Source: Verrucomicrobia bacterium Tous-C9LFEB
Lineage (GTDB): Bacteria; Acidobacteriota; Terriglobia; Terriglobales; Acidobacteriaceae
Direction: 5' to 3'
Length of the DNA stretch: 64,000 nt
Assembly (NCBI GenBank): GCA_903970445.1
Contig: CAJCIP010000065.1
Location: 61,023-125,022, forward strand
Shown here: positions 46,840-56,056 of the stretch, one piece after another
Numbering within the stretch: position 1 is the first letter of the stretch
How the letters are laid out: each line of letters opens with the position of its first letter
Position numbers and translations under genes: made by a program
The notes under the pieces: generated by a model
The model's database searches: none
What the model saw: only the letters and a program-made list of their open reading frames with translations
Told to the model about the DNA's origin: nothing

Positions 46840-47708
46840 GCAGCCTCATTGGAAAGCGAGCTTGCAGCGGTCATCTCGCGCTTGGAGGATGAAGCCCAAT
46901 TCTCTAAAGCCAAAGATGCTGCGCGCTGCTGAGCTTCTTTCTTGCTGCTGCCCTCGCCGCTTGCGAGCGTGATCTCGCCCGCCTCGCCATGCAGTCTCGC
47001 CTCCACAACAAAGCGCCTCTGATGAGCCGGGCCGCTTTCTGCGGCATCGACATAGCGAAGCTTGCCGGCGCCCTCAGCCTGGACGCGTTCCTGCAGCAGC
47101 GTCTTGTTGTCGCGCAACGCGCCGTGTCCTGTGCTTTGGCGCAGAGCCTCACGGAGCATCGGTAGCTCGGGCTCCAGCAGGTGCTTTTGCACAATCGTTC
47201 GAATTGCCGCAAGCCCGCGCGGGCCGGCGTCGATATACACAGCTGCCAGCACCGCCTCCGCGGCGTTCGCGAGTAGAGCGGATTTCGTCCTGCTGCCGGT
47301 CCGCTCCGCGCTCTTGCCCAGCAGTAACAAGTCACTCAGGCGCAGCGCTGTGCCGAGTTCAGCCATGCGTTCGCGGCTGACAAGGCTTGCGCGCATGCGC
47401 GTGAGCTCTCCCTCGGTGCATTCTGGGAACTCACGATAGAGGGCCTCCGTAACAACCAGTCCAAGCACCGCGTCGCCGACAAACTCCAGCTGTTCATTAT
47501 CCTCGCCGGGAGCGTTCTTTCCCTGAGTGAGGCCTTCATCGGCTGCGGCGCCGCCTCTACCCTCATACGCGAACGAACGATGTGTTAGCGCCAGCCGCAG
47601 CAGCTCCGGGCGATGAAATTTCCAGTTGAGCTGCGCCTCCAGACGCGCGCTCCAGGTCGCCTCTGCCGCGGGAGCGACCACATCGCTTTGCTTTGTACGT
47701 TTCGCCAT
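46836..47708 (-). CDS. rnc: Ribonuclease III
   Basis: 290 residues. The nuclease domain carries LTHRSFAYE (about 41-49), the signature NEQLEFVGDAVLG (71-83) with E75 and D79, and AEAVLAAVYIDAG near residue 160. A Gly-rich insertion GRGGAAADEGLTQGKNAPG (50-68) is unusual. The dsRNA-binding domain is at the C-terminus (LQERVQAEGAGKLRYVDAAESGPAHQRRFVVEARLHG...SSKKEAQQRAA). It processes rRNA and dsRNA. It overlaps the second lepB by 4 nt. Confidence 0.95.
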   Translation of the reverse strand: MAKRTKQSDVVAPAAEATWSARLEAQLNWKFHRPELLRLALTHRSFAYEGRGGAAADEGLTQGKNAPGEDNEQLEFVGDAVLGLVVTEALYREFPECTEGELTRMRASLVSRERMAELGTALRLSDLLLLGKSAERTGSRTKSALLANAAEAVLAAVYIDAGPRGLAAIRTIVQKHLLEPELPMLREALRQSTGHGALRDNKTLLQERVQAEGAGKLRYVDAAESGPAHQRRFVVEARLHGEAGEITLASGEGSSKKEAQQRAASLALENWASSSKREMTAASSLSNEAA

Positions 47709-47756
47709 CGCAATCGCTTTCCCTAATCTATTCGCCGCTGGCGGCAGGCCTGTTGC

Positions 47757-49580
47757 TTAGTGAGGCGCGGGACTCTTCGGAGTCGCGTCAGGCTTGTAGG
47801 CTTCCTTCTCTGCTTTACCGGTCGGATCGAAATCTGAGTCGTCTTCGCTTCTGGGTTTGGCCTCGCGTTGCGGTAACGCGAAAGGCTTCTTGATGCCGTT
47901 TTCCGCGGCGATCTTCGTATCGGGGCGGCTGTCACGGTTGGCGAGCGCCGCTTTGTACTCGTCCACTGCGCGCTCACGGTTCGGCGGATTCATGGAGTCA
48001 TACAGCCGGCCAAGGTAAATGTGACTCCACGCAATTGTGCGCGGGTCCTTTGTGGTCGTCAGCGCTTCCTGGAACTCCAACTGCGCTTTCGGTGCGTCAC
48101 GCTGCATCAGGTCAACGCGTGCCAGCACATACAAAGCGCGTCCATGGTCGCCCCTGGGGTCTGCCTGGACTTTCTCCGCGATCTCCTCGGCTGTCGCGGT
48201 GTCACCTTTCATCAGGCTGATTTCAGCCTGGTCCATGTCGGAGAGTTTGCGCGGCGCCACGGGGGCGCGCCCCAACGGGTCGGCAGAGCTCGTCTTCGAG
48301 AACTCGATCTGCTCAGCGTGGCGTCGTTCATGGTCGACGTCCATGGTGTAAATCATCGGGGCAATCTCATCGCGCAGACCGTCACTATTGCGTTCCATCA
48401 TCTGTAATGACCGATAAAAGTATCCCGTCAGCACCCATCCCTGCTGTTCGTCGATTGCAACCTGCTTTTCGCGTGCGACAGCAGTTTCGCGGTCGTAGAT
48501 ATCCTTCTCCGCGGCGTATCGTTCGCCCTCGGCTCTGTCCTTCGAGGCTGGCTTCTTCGGCTTCGGCGTCGAGGTCTCATAGGTGCGCGCTTCCACCGCC
48601 TTGATCAGGCATTCGGTCATCAATGCGACGACGTCGCTCTTGTAGGAGAACTCAAGCGGCGCATCCTGCACGCCACGCAACATTGGCTGGATGCGTTCCA
48701 TCGCGGAGCCGCGGCTGTACACCATCGGCTCGATGACATAGTGCAGATAAATGTGCCGGATCTGGTCCATGCGCACCGGATCCCCGGCAGTGTTGTCCGG
48801 CGAGGTCACGATGATGTAGTCGTACCCGTAGATGCGCGCGTTGGTCAGGCTCGGCGACAGCATAGGTTCCAGCAGCACAAGAAACCGGCGGCCGTCGTAG
48901 CTGCTGACCGGCTGGTGCAGGTAGATGTTGGTGTTTAGAACTGTGCGCGTCATTGGCTCGTGGACGCGTTCTACCAGCGCTTCGTACTCAGCCCGATGGT
49001 GCAACCAGATCAGGTGAAGCTTCGCTTCCTGCGCAAACGTGCGAAGGAGCGGCAGGATGTTCACGACGGCAGCCGCCTGCGGTGGCAAGTCCGTTTCGGC
49101 TACGTTGGGCGTCAGCTCCGGCGGCGGAGATAGATAAAGCGACAACGACACATATTGCCCAACGCTCAATCCGGAGTCGCTCAGGCGATGCAACGTGATG
49201 TAGCTGCAAACGGCGTCGCGGCTCGCCCGAGCTTCCTCGGAGCCTGCAAGCATCTCGTTTAGCTCAGCCCGAACCTCGCCTCGTACCGGGGCAGAACGGT
49301 CGAGGTCCGCGTCGTAACCGCATGCATTCAGCGCAACTCCCAGGTCGAACAGCGACTCGCTCGTCTCCAGGGTAACGGCAGCGCCACCGGGTTCGATCTG
49401 GGCAACTCGCGGGCGCGCAGCGGGACCGCTCTGCTCTACCACTGTCGATTGCCCAGGCCCGGAAGAAGATGAGGAGCTTTGTGCAGAAGAGAGACTTATC
49501 AGGAGGAACGGCAGAAGGAGGGTGGCGCTCGATCGCAGGAGATGCCGGTTGGGGGAGGTCACGATACCAGTTCGACGCAC
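47757..49580 (-). CDS. Secreted TPR-type protein of unknown function
   Basis: 607 residues. The signal peptide is about residues 13-34 (LLRSSATLLLPFLLISLSSAQ), followed by a Ser run. The central part is unusual and lacks a known domain (NLF/DLGVALNACGYDADLDRSAPVRGEVRAEL; the CAWT-like VCSYITLH). The C-terminal third has TPR-like pairs: AEISLMKGDTATAEEIAEKVQADPRGDHGRALYVLARVDLMQRDAPKAQLEFQEALTT, then IYLGRLYDSM. Probably periplasmic. It lies between rnc and the anti-sigma gene on the same strand; co-transcription is likely but not certain. Confidence 0.75.
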   Translation of the reverse strand: MRRTGIVTSPNRHLLRSSATLLLPFLLISLSSAQSSSSSSGPGQSTVVEQSGPAARPRVAQIEPGGAAVTLETSESLFDLGVALNACGYDADLDRSAPVRGEVRAELNEMLAGSEEARASRDAVCSYITLHRLSDSGLSVGQYVSLSLYLSPPPELTPNVAETDLPPQAAAVVNILPLLRTFAQEAKLHLIWLHHRAEYEALVERVHEPMTRTVLNTNIYLHQPVSSYDGRRFLVLLEPMLSPSLTNARIYGYDYIIVTSPDNTAGDPVRMDQIRHIYLHYVIEPMVYSRGSAMERIQPMLRGVQDAPLEFSYKSDVVALMTECLIKAVEARTYETSTPKPKKPASKDRAEGERYAAEKDIYDRETAVAREKQVAIDEQQGWVLTGYFYRSLQMMERNSDGLRDEIAPMIYTMDVDHERRHAEQIEFSKTSSADPLGRAPVAPRKLSDMDQAEISLMKGDTATAEEIAEKVQADPRGDHGRALYVLARVDLMQRDAPKAQLEFQEALTTTKDPRTIAWSHIYLGRLYDSMNPPNRERAVDEYKAALANRDSRPDTKIAAENGIKKPFALPQREAKPRSEDDSDFDPTGKAEKEAYKPDATPKSPAPH

Positions 49581-49617
49581 CGGATAAGTCTATTGGAAGC
49601 GGGAATCCTGCGCTGTC

Positions 49618-50316
49618 TTAGCCGCGCACGGAAACGCCGGAGTAGGTCATGATGACCTGCCCAGACACTGGGACTCCGAATGCGGTCGCCGGCCTGAAAA
49701 CGCTGGCCAAGAGGTTCTCCTCGACACGCAGTCGTACGTCCTTATCTGCCGGCCCGGCGACAATGGTGTAGTCGTAGACGCGGCCGCGCTCATCCACCAT
49801 CGCCTGCACGAGCACCGGCACATCGTGGCCGGTCTGCAGTGGCCTTGGTGGAACCTGCGAGTAGAGATAACGCGGCGACACAAGATGAGCCATGTTGTCG
49901 TCGCTAGCCAGCACGGGTGTATTGCTTGCCAGAAACTGTGCTGCGCCCCCCAGCAAAAGGATTGCCGCGGCAAGCCCACCCGCCGCTCGCGCAGAAGCCT
50001 CAGCCAGCCAGCTCTGCCACATGCGCGTCACCTGCTTTGGCAGCGACAGGTTAGTGCCTCGTTCGCGTTCAATCGCAAGCGCACTGCGCAACTGGGACTG
50101 CAAACGCGCCGGTGCCTTTGCCCGGCCAAGATCACACAGCGCCGTCTGCACCGAACGCCACTCGGCGAACCGTTCCGCGCATTCGTTGCACCCCGAGAAA
50201 TGTTGCGCCAGCATGGTCATTTCCACGCCGGTCACCGCTCCATCCAAATAGGCGGAGAAGTTCGCGCGAACGGCTTCGCAGTTCTCTCCGATCGATGTGG
50301 CTTTGCGGAAAATCAT
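49618..50316 (-). CDS. Zinc-finger anti-sigma factor with C-terminal TonB-like domain
   Basis: 232 residues. N-terminal zf-HC2 (ZAS) domain with C13, then H39-x3-C43-x2-C46, the conserved anti-sigma zinc ligands. A transmembrane helix (GGLAAAILLLGGAAQFLAS, about 113-131) follows. The periplasmic C-terminus (VLVQAMVDERGRVYDYTIVAG...LLASVFRPATAFGVPVSGQVIMTY) has the pattern of a TonB C-terminal/energy-transducer domain. The pairing with the upstream ECF factor (4-nt overlap) indicates it is the cognate anti-sigma. The TonB-like sensor end is unusual. Confidence 0.85.
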   Translation of the reverse strand: MIFRKATSIGENCEAVRANFSAYLDGAVTGVEMTMLAQHFSGCNECAERFAEWRSVQTALCDLGRAKAPARLQSQLRSALAIERERGTNLSLPKQVTRMWQSWLAEASARAAGGLAAAILLLGGAAQFLASNTPVLASDDNMAHLVSPRYLYSQVPPRPLQTGHDVPVLVQAMVDERGRVYDYTIVAGPADKDVRLRVEENLLASVFRPATAFGVPVSGQVIMTYSGVSVRG

Positions 50317-50978
50317 GGGTGCACCATCTCCATGGTACCTGCTGACGGCTTTGCAGCGCTCTTCGCAGCCGTGCCTTTCATCAGGGCGTCACGGAGTGCC
50401 GCTCGACCCCGAGTCAACCTGCTTTTTACCGTACCGAGATTGACGTTCAAGATGTCAGCAATCTCTTCGTAACCAAAGCCTTCGATTTCGCGTAGTACAA
50501 CCACTTCGCGAAATGCATCTGGAATCTGCTGTAACGCGGCTTCCACGCGACGCTTGAGCTCCGCTCGCGCAGCGCAGTCGTACGGCGAAGCGTCGCCGGC
50601 CGTGAGTGCATCGGCCAGGCAGAACGTCTCGCCTTCTTCGTTTTCCTGAGGTGCGTCGATGGTCAGTTCCTGGCGTTTATGCCGACTCCACCAGCGCCTG
50701 TGATTGCTTGCCTCGTGCAGCGCGATCCGGTAAATCCATGTCCGCAGGCTTGCTTCGCCATGGAAGCCGGAGATATTGCGGAATACCTTGACGAAGACTT
50801 CTTGCGTTACGTCAGCAGCATCCGCCGTGTCTCGCAGGTTGCGTGCAATCAGTGAATAAATTGAATGGCTGTACTGCGCAATCAGCAGGGCGAACGCTTG
50901 CTCGGAGCCACTCTTCAGCTCCGCGACGAGGCTCTGTTCCTCTGTCTGTATGCCGCTCGCGCTTGCCAGATCCGCCAT
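50313..50978 (-). CDS. ECF RNA polymerase sigma factor (RpoE-like)
   Basis: 221 residues. Region 2: FALLIAQYSHSIYSLIARNLRDTADAADVTQEVFVKVFRNI, then FHGEASLRTWIYRIALHEASNHRRWWSRHK; region 4: LQQIPDAFREVVVLREIEGFGYEEIADILNVNLGTVKSRLTRGRAAL. This is complete ECF architecture, and its closest type is RpoE/SigW-like. The gene is followed by its zinc anti-sigma (4-nt overlap). A divergent intergenic region of 247 nt (50979-51225) separates it from the glutaminyl cyclase and probably carries both promoters; I see no clear sequence element in it. Confidence 0.92.
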   Translation of the reverse strand: MADLASASGIQTEEQSLVAELKSGSEQAFALLIAQYSHSIYSLIARNLRDTADAADVTQEVFVKVFRNISGFHGEASLRTWIYRIALHEASNHRRWWSRHKRQELTIDAPQENEEGETFCLADALTAGDASPYDCAARAELKRRVEAALQQIPDAFREVVVLREIEGFGYEEIADILNVNLGTVKSRLTRGRAALRDALMKGTAAKSAAKPSAGTMEMVHP

Positions 50979-51225
50979 GCGATGAACCTTTTCGCCTTAA
51001 CATCATCCTGGCGAGGTGCAGATGGTATGCCGTGCAAAACTCAATTGTCCAGCGATAGAACGTTTGTAACAGAATGCTGCAGAAACTCGAGAGAAATGAA
51101 CAGCAGAACTGCGCCGCCGGCGGCCGAGTGCTCGCTCACTCTGGGGATTTAGACACCGCAAGCCTCCGCTTTGTTCCGCGTCCGAACGAGCAAATAGAGC
51201 TTCCTGTTGGCGTTACATTGGAAGC

Positions 51226-52008
51226 ATGAAGTCTTTGTCACTCCTGCGGAGCTTGGCAGCCTGTTTTCTTTTGGTGGCCCTGCTAGGTTGCGGATCGGCC
51301 AGCGCAGGTACCCCTGTATACGGCTATACCGTAGTTGCAAAATACCCGCACTCCACGCAGAGCTACACTGAGGGCTTCTTCTATCTCGATGGCACTTTCT
51401 ATGAGGGCACCGGCCTGACTGGCCACTCGCAGTTGCTGGCCATCGATCCGCAAAGCGGCCGCGCCACGCAGCATCGTGATCTGCCACCTGAGTACTTTGG
51501 CGAAGGCATCGTCGACTTCGGCCCAAATATCTACGAGTGGACCTGGCAGTCACACGTCGGCTTCGTGCTGGATCGTTTCAGCCTGCGCGTTTTGCGGCAG
51601 TTCACGTACACCGGCGAGGGCTGGGGCATGGCACGCAATGCCAAGCAGATCATCACCAGCGACGGCACCCCGACGTTACGCTTTCGCGATCCCGCAACGT
51701 TCCGCGAGGTTCGGCACATTGATGTCAAAGACAACGGCAAACCGATCCAGGAACTCAACGAGCTGGAGTGGGTGAAGGGTGAAATTTACGCGAACGTCTG
51801 GCACTCTGACCGCATCGCCCGCATCTCGCCTCAGGACGGACACGTTCTCGGATGGATCGATCTCACGGGCATCCTGCCGGACTCACAACGAGTCAATGAG
51901 GAATCAGTGTTGAACGGCATTGCCTACGATGCCCAGCACGACCGGCTCTTTGTGACAGGAAAGCAGTGGCCGGCGATCTTCGAGATCAAGCTCACGCCAA
52001 AGAGATAG
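51226..52008 (+). CDS. Glutaminyl-peptide cyclotransferase (bacterial/plant type), lipoprotein
   Basis: 260 residues. The signal sequence has a lipobox LLGC (C22), so it is probably lipid-anchored. The rest is the five-bladed propeller family of glutamine cyclotransferases: SYTEGFFYLDGTFYEGTGLTGHSQL, YFGEGIVDFGPNIYEWTWQS, GEGWGMARN, ELNELEWVKGEIYANVWHSDRIARI and VLNGIAYDAQHDRLFVTGKQWP. These enzymes convert N-terminal Gln to pyroglutamate and may help protein stability in the periplasm. Gene order gives no further clue. Confidence 0.92.
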   Translation: MKSLSLLRSLAACFLLVALLGCGSASAGTPVYGYTVVAKYPHSTQSYTEGFFYLDGTFYEGTGLTGHSQLLAIDPQSGRATQHRDLPPEYFGEGIVDFGPNIYEWTWQSHVGFVLDRFSLRVLRQFTYTGEGWGMARNAKQIITSDGTPTLRFRDPATFREVRHIDVKDNGKPIQELNELEWVKGEIYANVWHSDRIARISPQDGHVLGWIDLTGILPDSQRVNEESVLNGIAYDAQHDRLFVTGKQWPAIFEIKLTPKR

Positions 52009-52020
52009 CCTCCTCCTTTT

Positions 52021-52053
52021 GTCATCCTTCCGCGCAGCGGAAGAACCTGCTCT
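52021..52053. repeat. GTCATCC-type repeat between genes
   Basis: GTCATCCTTCCGCGCAGCGG then AAGAACCTGCTCT, with the palindrome CTTCCGC-GCA-GCGGAAG. It is an intergenic relative of the copies inside lhr and nrdJ. The remaining 110 nt up to the tRNA holds TTGACT (52116-52121) with GAATAA about 19 nt downstream, a possible tRNA promoter. Confidence 0.65.
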
Positions 52054-52164
52054 CAGCCATCCCCCACGTCCGTCTGCTCTCTTCCCTCTGTTCTCTTCAC
52101 TCTGCTGACTTCTCATTGACTTCGCCGGATGCATCCGCGAGAATAACTGAGTCCCTCCGAGAGT

Positions 52165-52240
52165 GGGCCTGTGGCGCAGCTGGGAGCGCGCTTCCATGGC
52201 ATGGAAGAGGTCATCGGTTCGATCCCGATCAGGTCCACCA
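52165..52240 (+). tRNA. tRNA-Ala(GGC)
   Basis: 76 nt with an encoded CCA end. Acceptor GGGCCTG pairs with CAGGTCC, including the alanine identity wobble pair G3-T70. The anticodon stem CTTCC/GGAAG encloses the loop ATGGCAT, anticodon GGC. The T arm reads ATCGG-TTCGATC-CCGAT. Every arm pairs. Confidence 0.97.
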
Positions 52241-52252
52241 ACATCCCCTCCA

Positions 52253-55200
52253 ATGAAGTTCTTGCAATGCCGGGCTTGCGATCAGCTGCGGCTGGCAGCT
52301 ACCTGCTTGCCCTTGATCGACAGCCGAGACGCAGCGCCGCAAAACAGGACGCCCACGGAAATCAGCCCATGCCTTTGCTTGGCGCGAGCACTCATCTTTT
52401 TCTATCTGGTGCTTCCATGTACACCTCTGACAAATCTTTTCGCTGAAGCTCATAGCGCTAGCAACTACACACGTACGGTGTGGGGTGTTGCAGCAGGCTT
52501 GCCGGAAGACACGGTACAGGCACTCACTGAAACAGCAGACGGGCAATTGTGGATCGGCACCACTGGCGGCCTGGCCAGCTTTGATGGTGCGCATGTGCAT
52601 GCCTTCGAAACCACTCTCCTGCAGGCGGCGGGCGTCAACAGCATTTTCGTCCTGCTTCGCGATAACGACGGCAGCGTGTGGGCGGGCACTGAAGGCGGAG
52701 GTCTGCTCCATGTTGCGGATGGCAGGGCGAAGTTGTTTTCTGTGGCGGATGGGCTGAACGATGGCTTTGTACGAGCCATTTTCAGAGACTCTCGCGGTGT
52801 TCTCTGGGTAGGAACTGACGATGGCTTGTACCGGCTATTCCGATCAAGATTTCAGCGAGTTGACGACAACGGAGCGATGCCGAACATGGCTGTGCACTCC
52901 ATCACGGAAGATGCTCAACATCGCTTATGGGCAGGTGGCTCCGCGCTCATCAGCCTCGGCCCCGATGGCAGTGTCGAGCGCTACGCACTACCTGGCTCCT
53001 ACAGCCAATCTCGAGTGAAGAAAATCCTTCAAACGCGTGATGGAACGATCTGGGTAGGGACGGTGGGTGGTCTGGCAAGGCTGACCGGAAGCAGCTTTCA
53101 ACCGGTAGCCAATCTACATGCGACGGTTCGCAGCCTTATGGAAGCAACGGACGGCACGTTATGGATTGGAACCATCGGAGATGGACTCTGGAAGTTCCGT
53201 TCAGGCACTTTGACGCCGATTGTTCCTCAGGACCTGCTGCCGAGCAAGACCGTGCTCACGCTGATGCAGGACGATAGCGGTCAAATCTGGGTGGGAACGC
53301 AGGCGGGTCTCGTTCGTCTTGTGCCAACGCCGGTAAATCTCTTGCCGTTGCCGCAAGCCGGCGATCCCGACTTTGAGACAATCGCCGCGGACAACGATGG
53401 AAGCTTCTGGGTGGCGGCGCAGGCCTTGTACCACCTCCGCGGACAGACAGCTGAAAAAGTGAGTGTGGCCGGGCTTCCGAATGTGCGCATACGCAATGTG
53501 TTTCGTGCCCGTGACGGTGCGCTGTGGCTGGGTACCGACGGCAGTGGCGCGTATCGCATTGCAAACGGCGTCGTACGCCACTACTCCGCGCCGGCCGAGT
53601 TGACGAACAATTTCCCTCGAGCTTTTCTAGAAACGCGCAGCGGAGATATCTGGATCGCCACCGATGAAGGCGTGAGCGCGATTGCGCCGAACGGTGTCCG
53701 TCAGTACACGCCGCCATCGGGCCTGGCGTACTTCAGTACACGATGCATGCTGGAAGATCACGACGGCGCTATTTGGATCGGAACCGATCGCGGCCTCAGC
53801 GCCTGGCGCAACGGAGCCTTCCAAAGCAATGCGGCCACGGCGGCGCTCGCTCGAGAGAAGGTGTGGTCGGTACTTCAGGATTCAAGTGGCGCGCTTTGGT
53901 TTGGAACGCGTGACCACGGCTTGTTTCGCGAGAAGAATGGCCATGTCGATCAAATCACCAGCGACGAAGGTCTTCCAACAAACAGCGTGTACCAACTGCT
54001 GCAGGATAGGCGCGGCGTGTTCTGGATCACAGGACCAAACACCATCGCTTCGATCGACAAGGCGCGGATGGAAGGTCCGCTGCCCACGCGGGAACGTCCG
54101 CTGCGTGCGACGGTATACAGCATGCCCTTTGGCGCTGATGACGCACAGATGTACGGCGGTCGTGAGCCGGCGGGCGTTCTCGCGTCCGATGACACCGTTT
54201 GGTTTCCCACCACGCGAGGCATCGCGCACATTGCAGGAACAGCAAATTCTGCGGGTGGCCCTCCGGCGCGGGTCATGATCACCGGTGTGGCCGAAGACGG
54301 GCGTCCTGCGACACTCGAAAGCGAAACTCGAATCGAGTCTGGGGTGACGCGCCTGAGCTTCCAGTTTGCCGCAACGGACCTGCGCCCAAGGAATGATCTT
54401 CGCTTCCGCTACAGGCTCGATCCTCTCGATCACGATTGGATTGCGGCCGGCACTGCAGACGTCGCCACGTACACCAATCTTCGGCCAGGTCACTATCGGT
54501 TCCGTGTGCAGGTTCTCGAAACAGATCCTTCCACGGGCAGCAGTGAAGCTAGTGCCGGCATCACGAAGAAGCCGTTCTTTTATCAGACGTGGTGGTTTAT
54601 CAGCATCTGCAGTCTAGGTGTTCTCGGTGCAGTCTGGGGCGCATACAAGCTGCGGCTTCGCCGGATACGCAGCCGGTTTGCTGCTGTGCTCGAGGAGCGC
54701 AGCAGGCTGGCACGTGAGATCCACGACACAGTCATTCAGGGCTGCACCGGGCTCTCTGCCGTGCTGGAGGCGATGGCAGTCGCGGAAGCGCCTGGAAGTG
54801 ATCGGCAGTCACCTCTGCTCGATTTTGCGAGAGAACAAACCAGGGCGACCATCGATGAGGCGCGCCAAGCCGTCTGGGACATGCGCCACGAGCGGGAAGA
54901 TAAAGTTGATCTGGCGAAAGCAATGAGCGAGCTGGCTGAGCAAACGATGCTCGAGCATCCTGAGATCACCGTTGAGGTGCAGGCGCGGTCGTCGCTGCTG
55001 CTTCGCACTTCCGAGCTGCATGAAGTAGTCATGGTGATGCGAGAAGCGATTGGCAATGCTGTTCAGCACAGCGGCTCCGCGCTGATCAAACTTACCGTCG
55101 AGGCGAGCACAAAAGCACTTGTGATTCGTGTGCAGGATTTCGGCCGCGGTGTGGAGGAAGCCCGCATCAGCGCGCCGCCAAGCGGACATTTCGGAATCGT

Positions 55201-55333
55201 TGGTATGCGTGAACGCATGCAGCGTCTTGGCGGCGGCCTCGATATTCACGCCGCGCCGAACGCCGGAACAACGGTGCAGCTCACCCTTCCACGAACACGG
55301 TCGCGTAAGTTCTACGCAGCGGAGGTTGCGTGA
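52253..55333 (+). CDS. Membrane histidine kinase with two-component-regulator propeller (Reg_prop/Y_Y_Y/HisKA_3)
   Basis: 1026 residues from ATG 52253; TTG 52379 (984 residues, giving a signal peptide ALIFFYLVLPCTPLTNLFAEA right at the start) may be the true start. The sensor part has about 12 Reg_prop blades (GLPEDTVQALTETADGQLWIGT and many DGTLWIGT-like copies), then a Y_Y_Y domain (FRYRLDPLDHDWI...YTNLRPGHYRFRVQV), one transmembrane helix (FISICSLGVLGAVWGAYKL) and a HisKA_3/HATPase part with the phospho-acceptor H824 (REIHDTVIQG), and C-terminal G boxes (HFGIVGMRERMQ). It probably senses galactan fragments. It overlaps the response regulator by 4 nt. Confidence 0.9.
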   Translation: MKFLQCRACDQLRLAATCLPLIDSRDAAPQNRTPTEISPCLCLARALIFFYLVLPCTPLTNLFAEAHSASNYTRTVWGVAAGLPEDTVQALTETADGQLWIGTTGGLASFDGAHVHAFETTLLQAAGVNSIFVLLRDNDGSVWAGTEGGGLLHVADGRAKLFSVADGLNDGFVRAIFRDSRGVLWVGTDDGLYRLFRSRFQRVDDNGAMPNMAVHSITEDAQHRLWAGGSALISLGPDGSVERYALPGSYSQSRVKKILQTRDGTIWVGTVGGLARLTGSSFQPVANLHATVRSLMEATDGTLWIGTIGDGLWKFRSGTLTPIVPQDLLPSKTVLTLMQDDSGQIWVGTQAGLVRLVPTPVNLLPLPQAGDPDFETIAADNDGSFWVAAQALYHLRGQTAEKVSVAGLPNVRIRNVFRARDGALWLGTDGSGAYRIANGVVRHYSAPAELTNNFPRAFLETRSGDIWIATDEGVSAIAPNGVRQYTPPSGLAYFSTRCMLEDHDGAIWIGTDRGLSAWRNGAFQSNAATAALAREKVWSVLQDSSGALWFGTRDHGLFREKNGHVDQITSDEGLPTNSVYQLLQDRRGVFWITGPNTIASIDKARMEGPLPTRERPLRATVYSMPFGADDAQMYGGREPAGVLASDDTVWFPTTRGIAHIAGTANSAGGPPARVMITGVAEDGRPATLESETRIESGVTRLSFQFAATDLRPRNDLRFRYRLDPLDHDWIAAGTADVATYTNLRPGHYRFRVQVLETDPSTGSSEASAGITKKPFFYQTWWFISICSLGVLGAVWGAYKLRLRRIRSRFAAVLEERSRLAREIHDTVIQGCTGLSAVLEAMAVAEAPGSDRQSPLLDFAREQTRATIDEARQAVWDMRHEREDKVDLAKAMSELAEQTMLEHPEITVEVQARSSLLLRTSELHEVVMVMREAIGNAVQHSGSALIKLTVEASTKALVIRVQDFGRGVEEARISAPPSGHFGIVGMRERMQRLGGGLDIHAAPNAGTTVQLTLPRTRSRKFYAAEVA

Positions 55334-55977
55334 GCGTCAGCACGGGACTTGAACCTGAAACTCGAATCCGCGTCATGATCGTGGACGATCACCCGATCAT
55401 GCGTTTTGGCATTGCGGCCATCGTCGATGCGCAGCCGGACATGGCCGTTGTCGGCCAGGCAGGCACTGTTGCGGAGGCTGTAAAGATGTTTCGGCGGTAT
55501 GTGCCGGACCTCGTGCTGATGGACCTTCGCCTGCCCGACGGCAGCGGCGTCGACGCGATTCGATGGATCTGCACGGAATGGCCGAACGCTCGCATCGTTG
55601 TGCTGACGACCTACGAAGGTGACGAGGACATCCATCAGGCTCTGAATGCGGGAGCGAGAGGTTATTTGATCAAGGGCATGTCCCACAACGTTCTACTCCA
55701 GGCGCTGCGGCGAGTTCACGAAGGTCACCGCTATCTGCCGCCGGTCATTACGGAAACGTTGTCTTCGCACCCTGCGAACTCGCACCTCACGCAGCGCGAG
55801 TTAGACGTGTTACGTCTCATGCTCGCGGGACGCAGCAACCGCGAAATAGCAGAAGATCTCTCCATCAAGGAAGCCACGGTGAAGACCCACGTCAGTGTCA
55901 TTCTGACTCGTCTCAATGTGAGTGACCGAACACAGGCCGTCGTGGAGGGCCTGAAGCGCGGCCTGATTCACCTTTAG
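55330..55977 (+). CDS. NarL/FixJ-type response regulator
   Basis: 215 residues, GTG start overlapping the kinase stop by 4 nt. The receiver domain has D19-D20, phospho-acceptor D65 (LVLMDLRLPDGSG), and the conserved Lys in ARGYLIKGM. A LuxR-type helix-turn-helix follows: LTQRELDVLRLMLAGRSNREIAEDLSIKEATVKTHVSVILTRLNVSDRTQAV. It is the cognate regulator of the upstream kinase. A repeated palindromic site upstream of the next two transcription units is its candidate target (see findings). Confidence 0.95.
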   Translation: MSVSTGLEPETRIRVMIVDDHPIMRFGIAAIVDAQPDMAVVGQAGTVAEAVKMFRRYVPDLVLMDLRLPDGSGVDAIRWICTEWPNARIVVLTTYEGDEDIHQALNAGARGYLIKGMSHNVLLQALRRVHEGHRYLPPVITETLSSHPANSHLTQRELDVLRLMLAGRSNREIAEDLSIKEATVKTHVSVILTRLNVSDRTQAVVEGLKRGLIHL

Positions 55978-56003
55978 GACACACCTTCAGCATTTGTGCA
56001 GGC

Positions 56004-56049
56004 ATCCGTCTTTCGGCGGATACGAACTCTTCCTTCGCGCCCGTATAGT
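56004..56049 (+). promoter_or_regulatory. Candidate NarL-regulator site and -10 of the GH53-GH35 operon
   Basis: ATCCGTCTTTCGGCGGATA (56004-56022) has inverted half-sites ATCCG..CGGAT. TATAGT (56044-56049), a 5-of-6 match to the -10 consensus, begins 22 nt after the last base, so 21 nt lie between. The identical 19-mer with the same 21-nt spacing to a -10-like hexamer recurs at 59761-59806. If this is the -10, transcription starts at about 56057, exactly at the GTG start codon (leaderless). Confidence 0.65.
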
Positions 56050-56056
56050 TCCCGTT

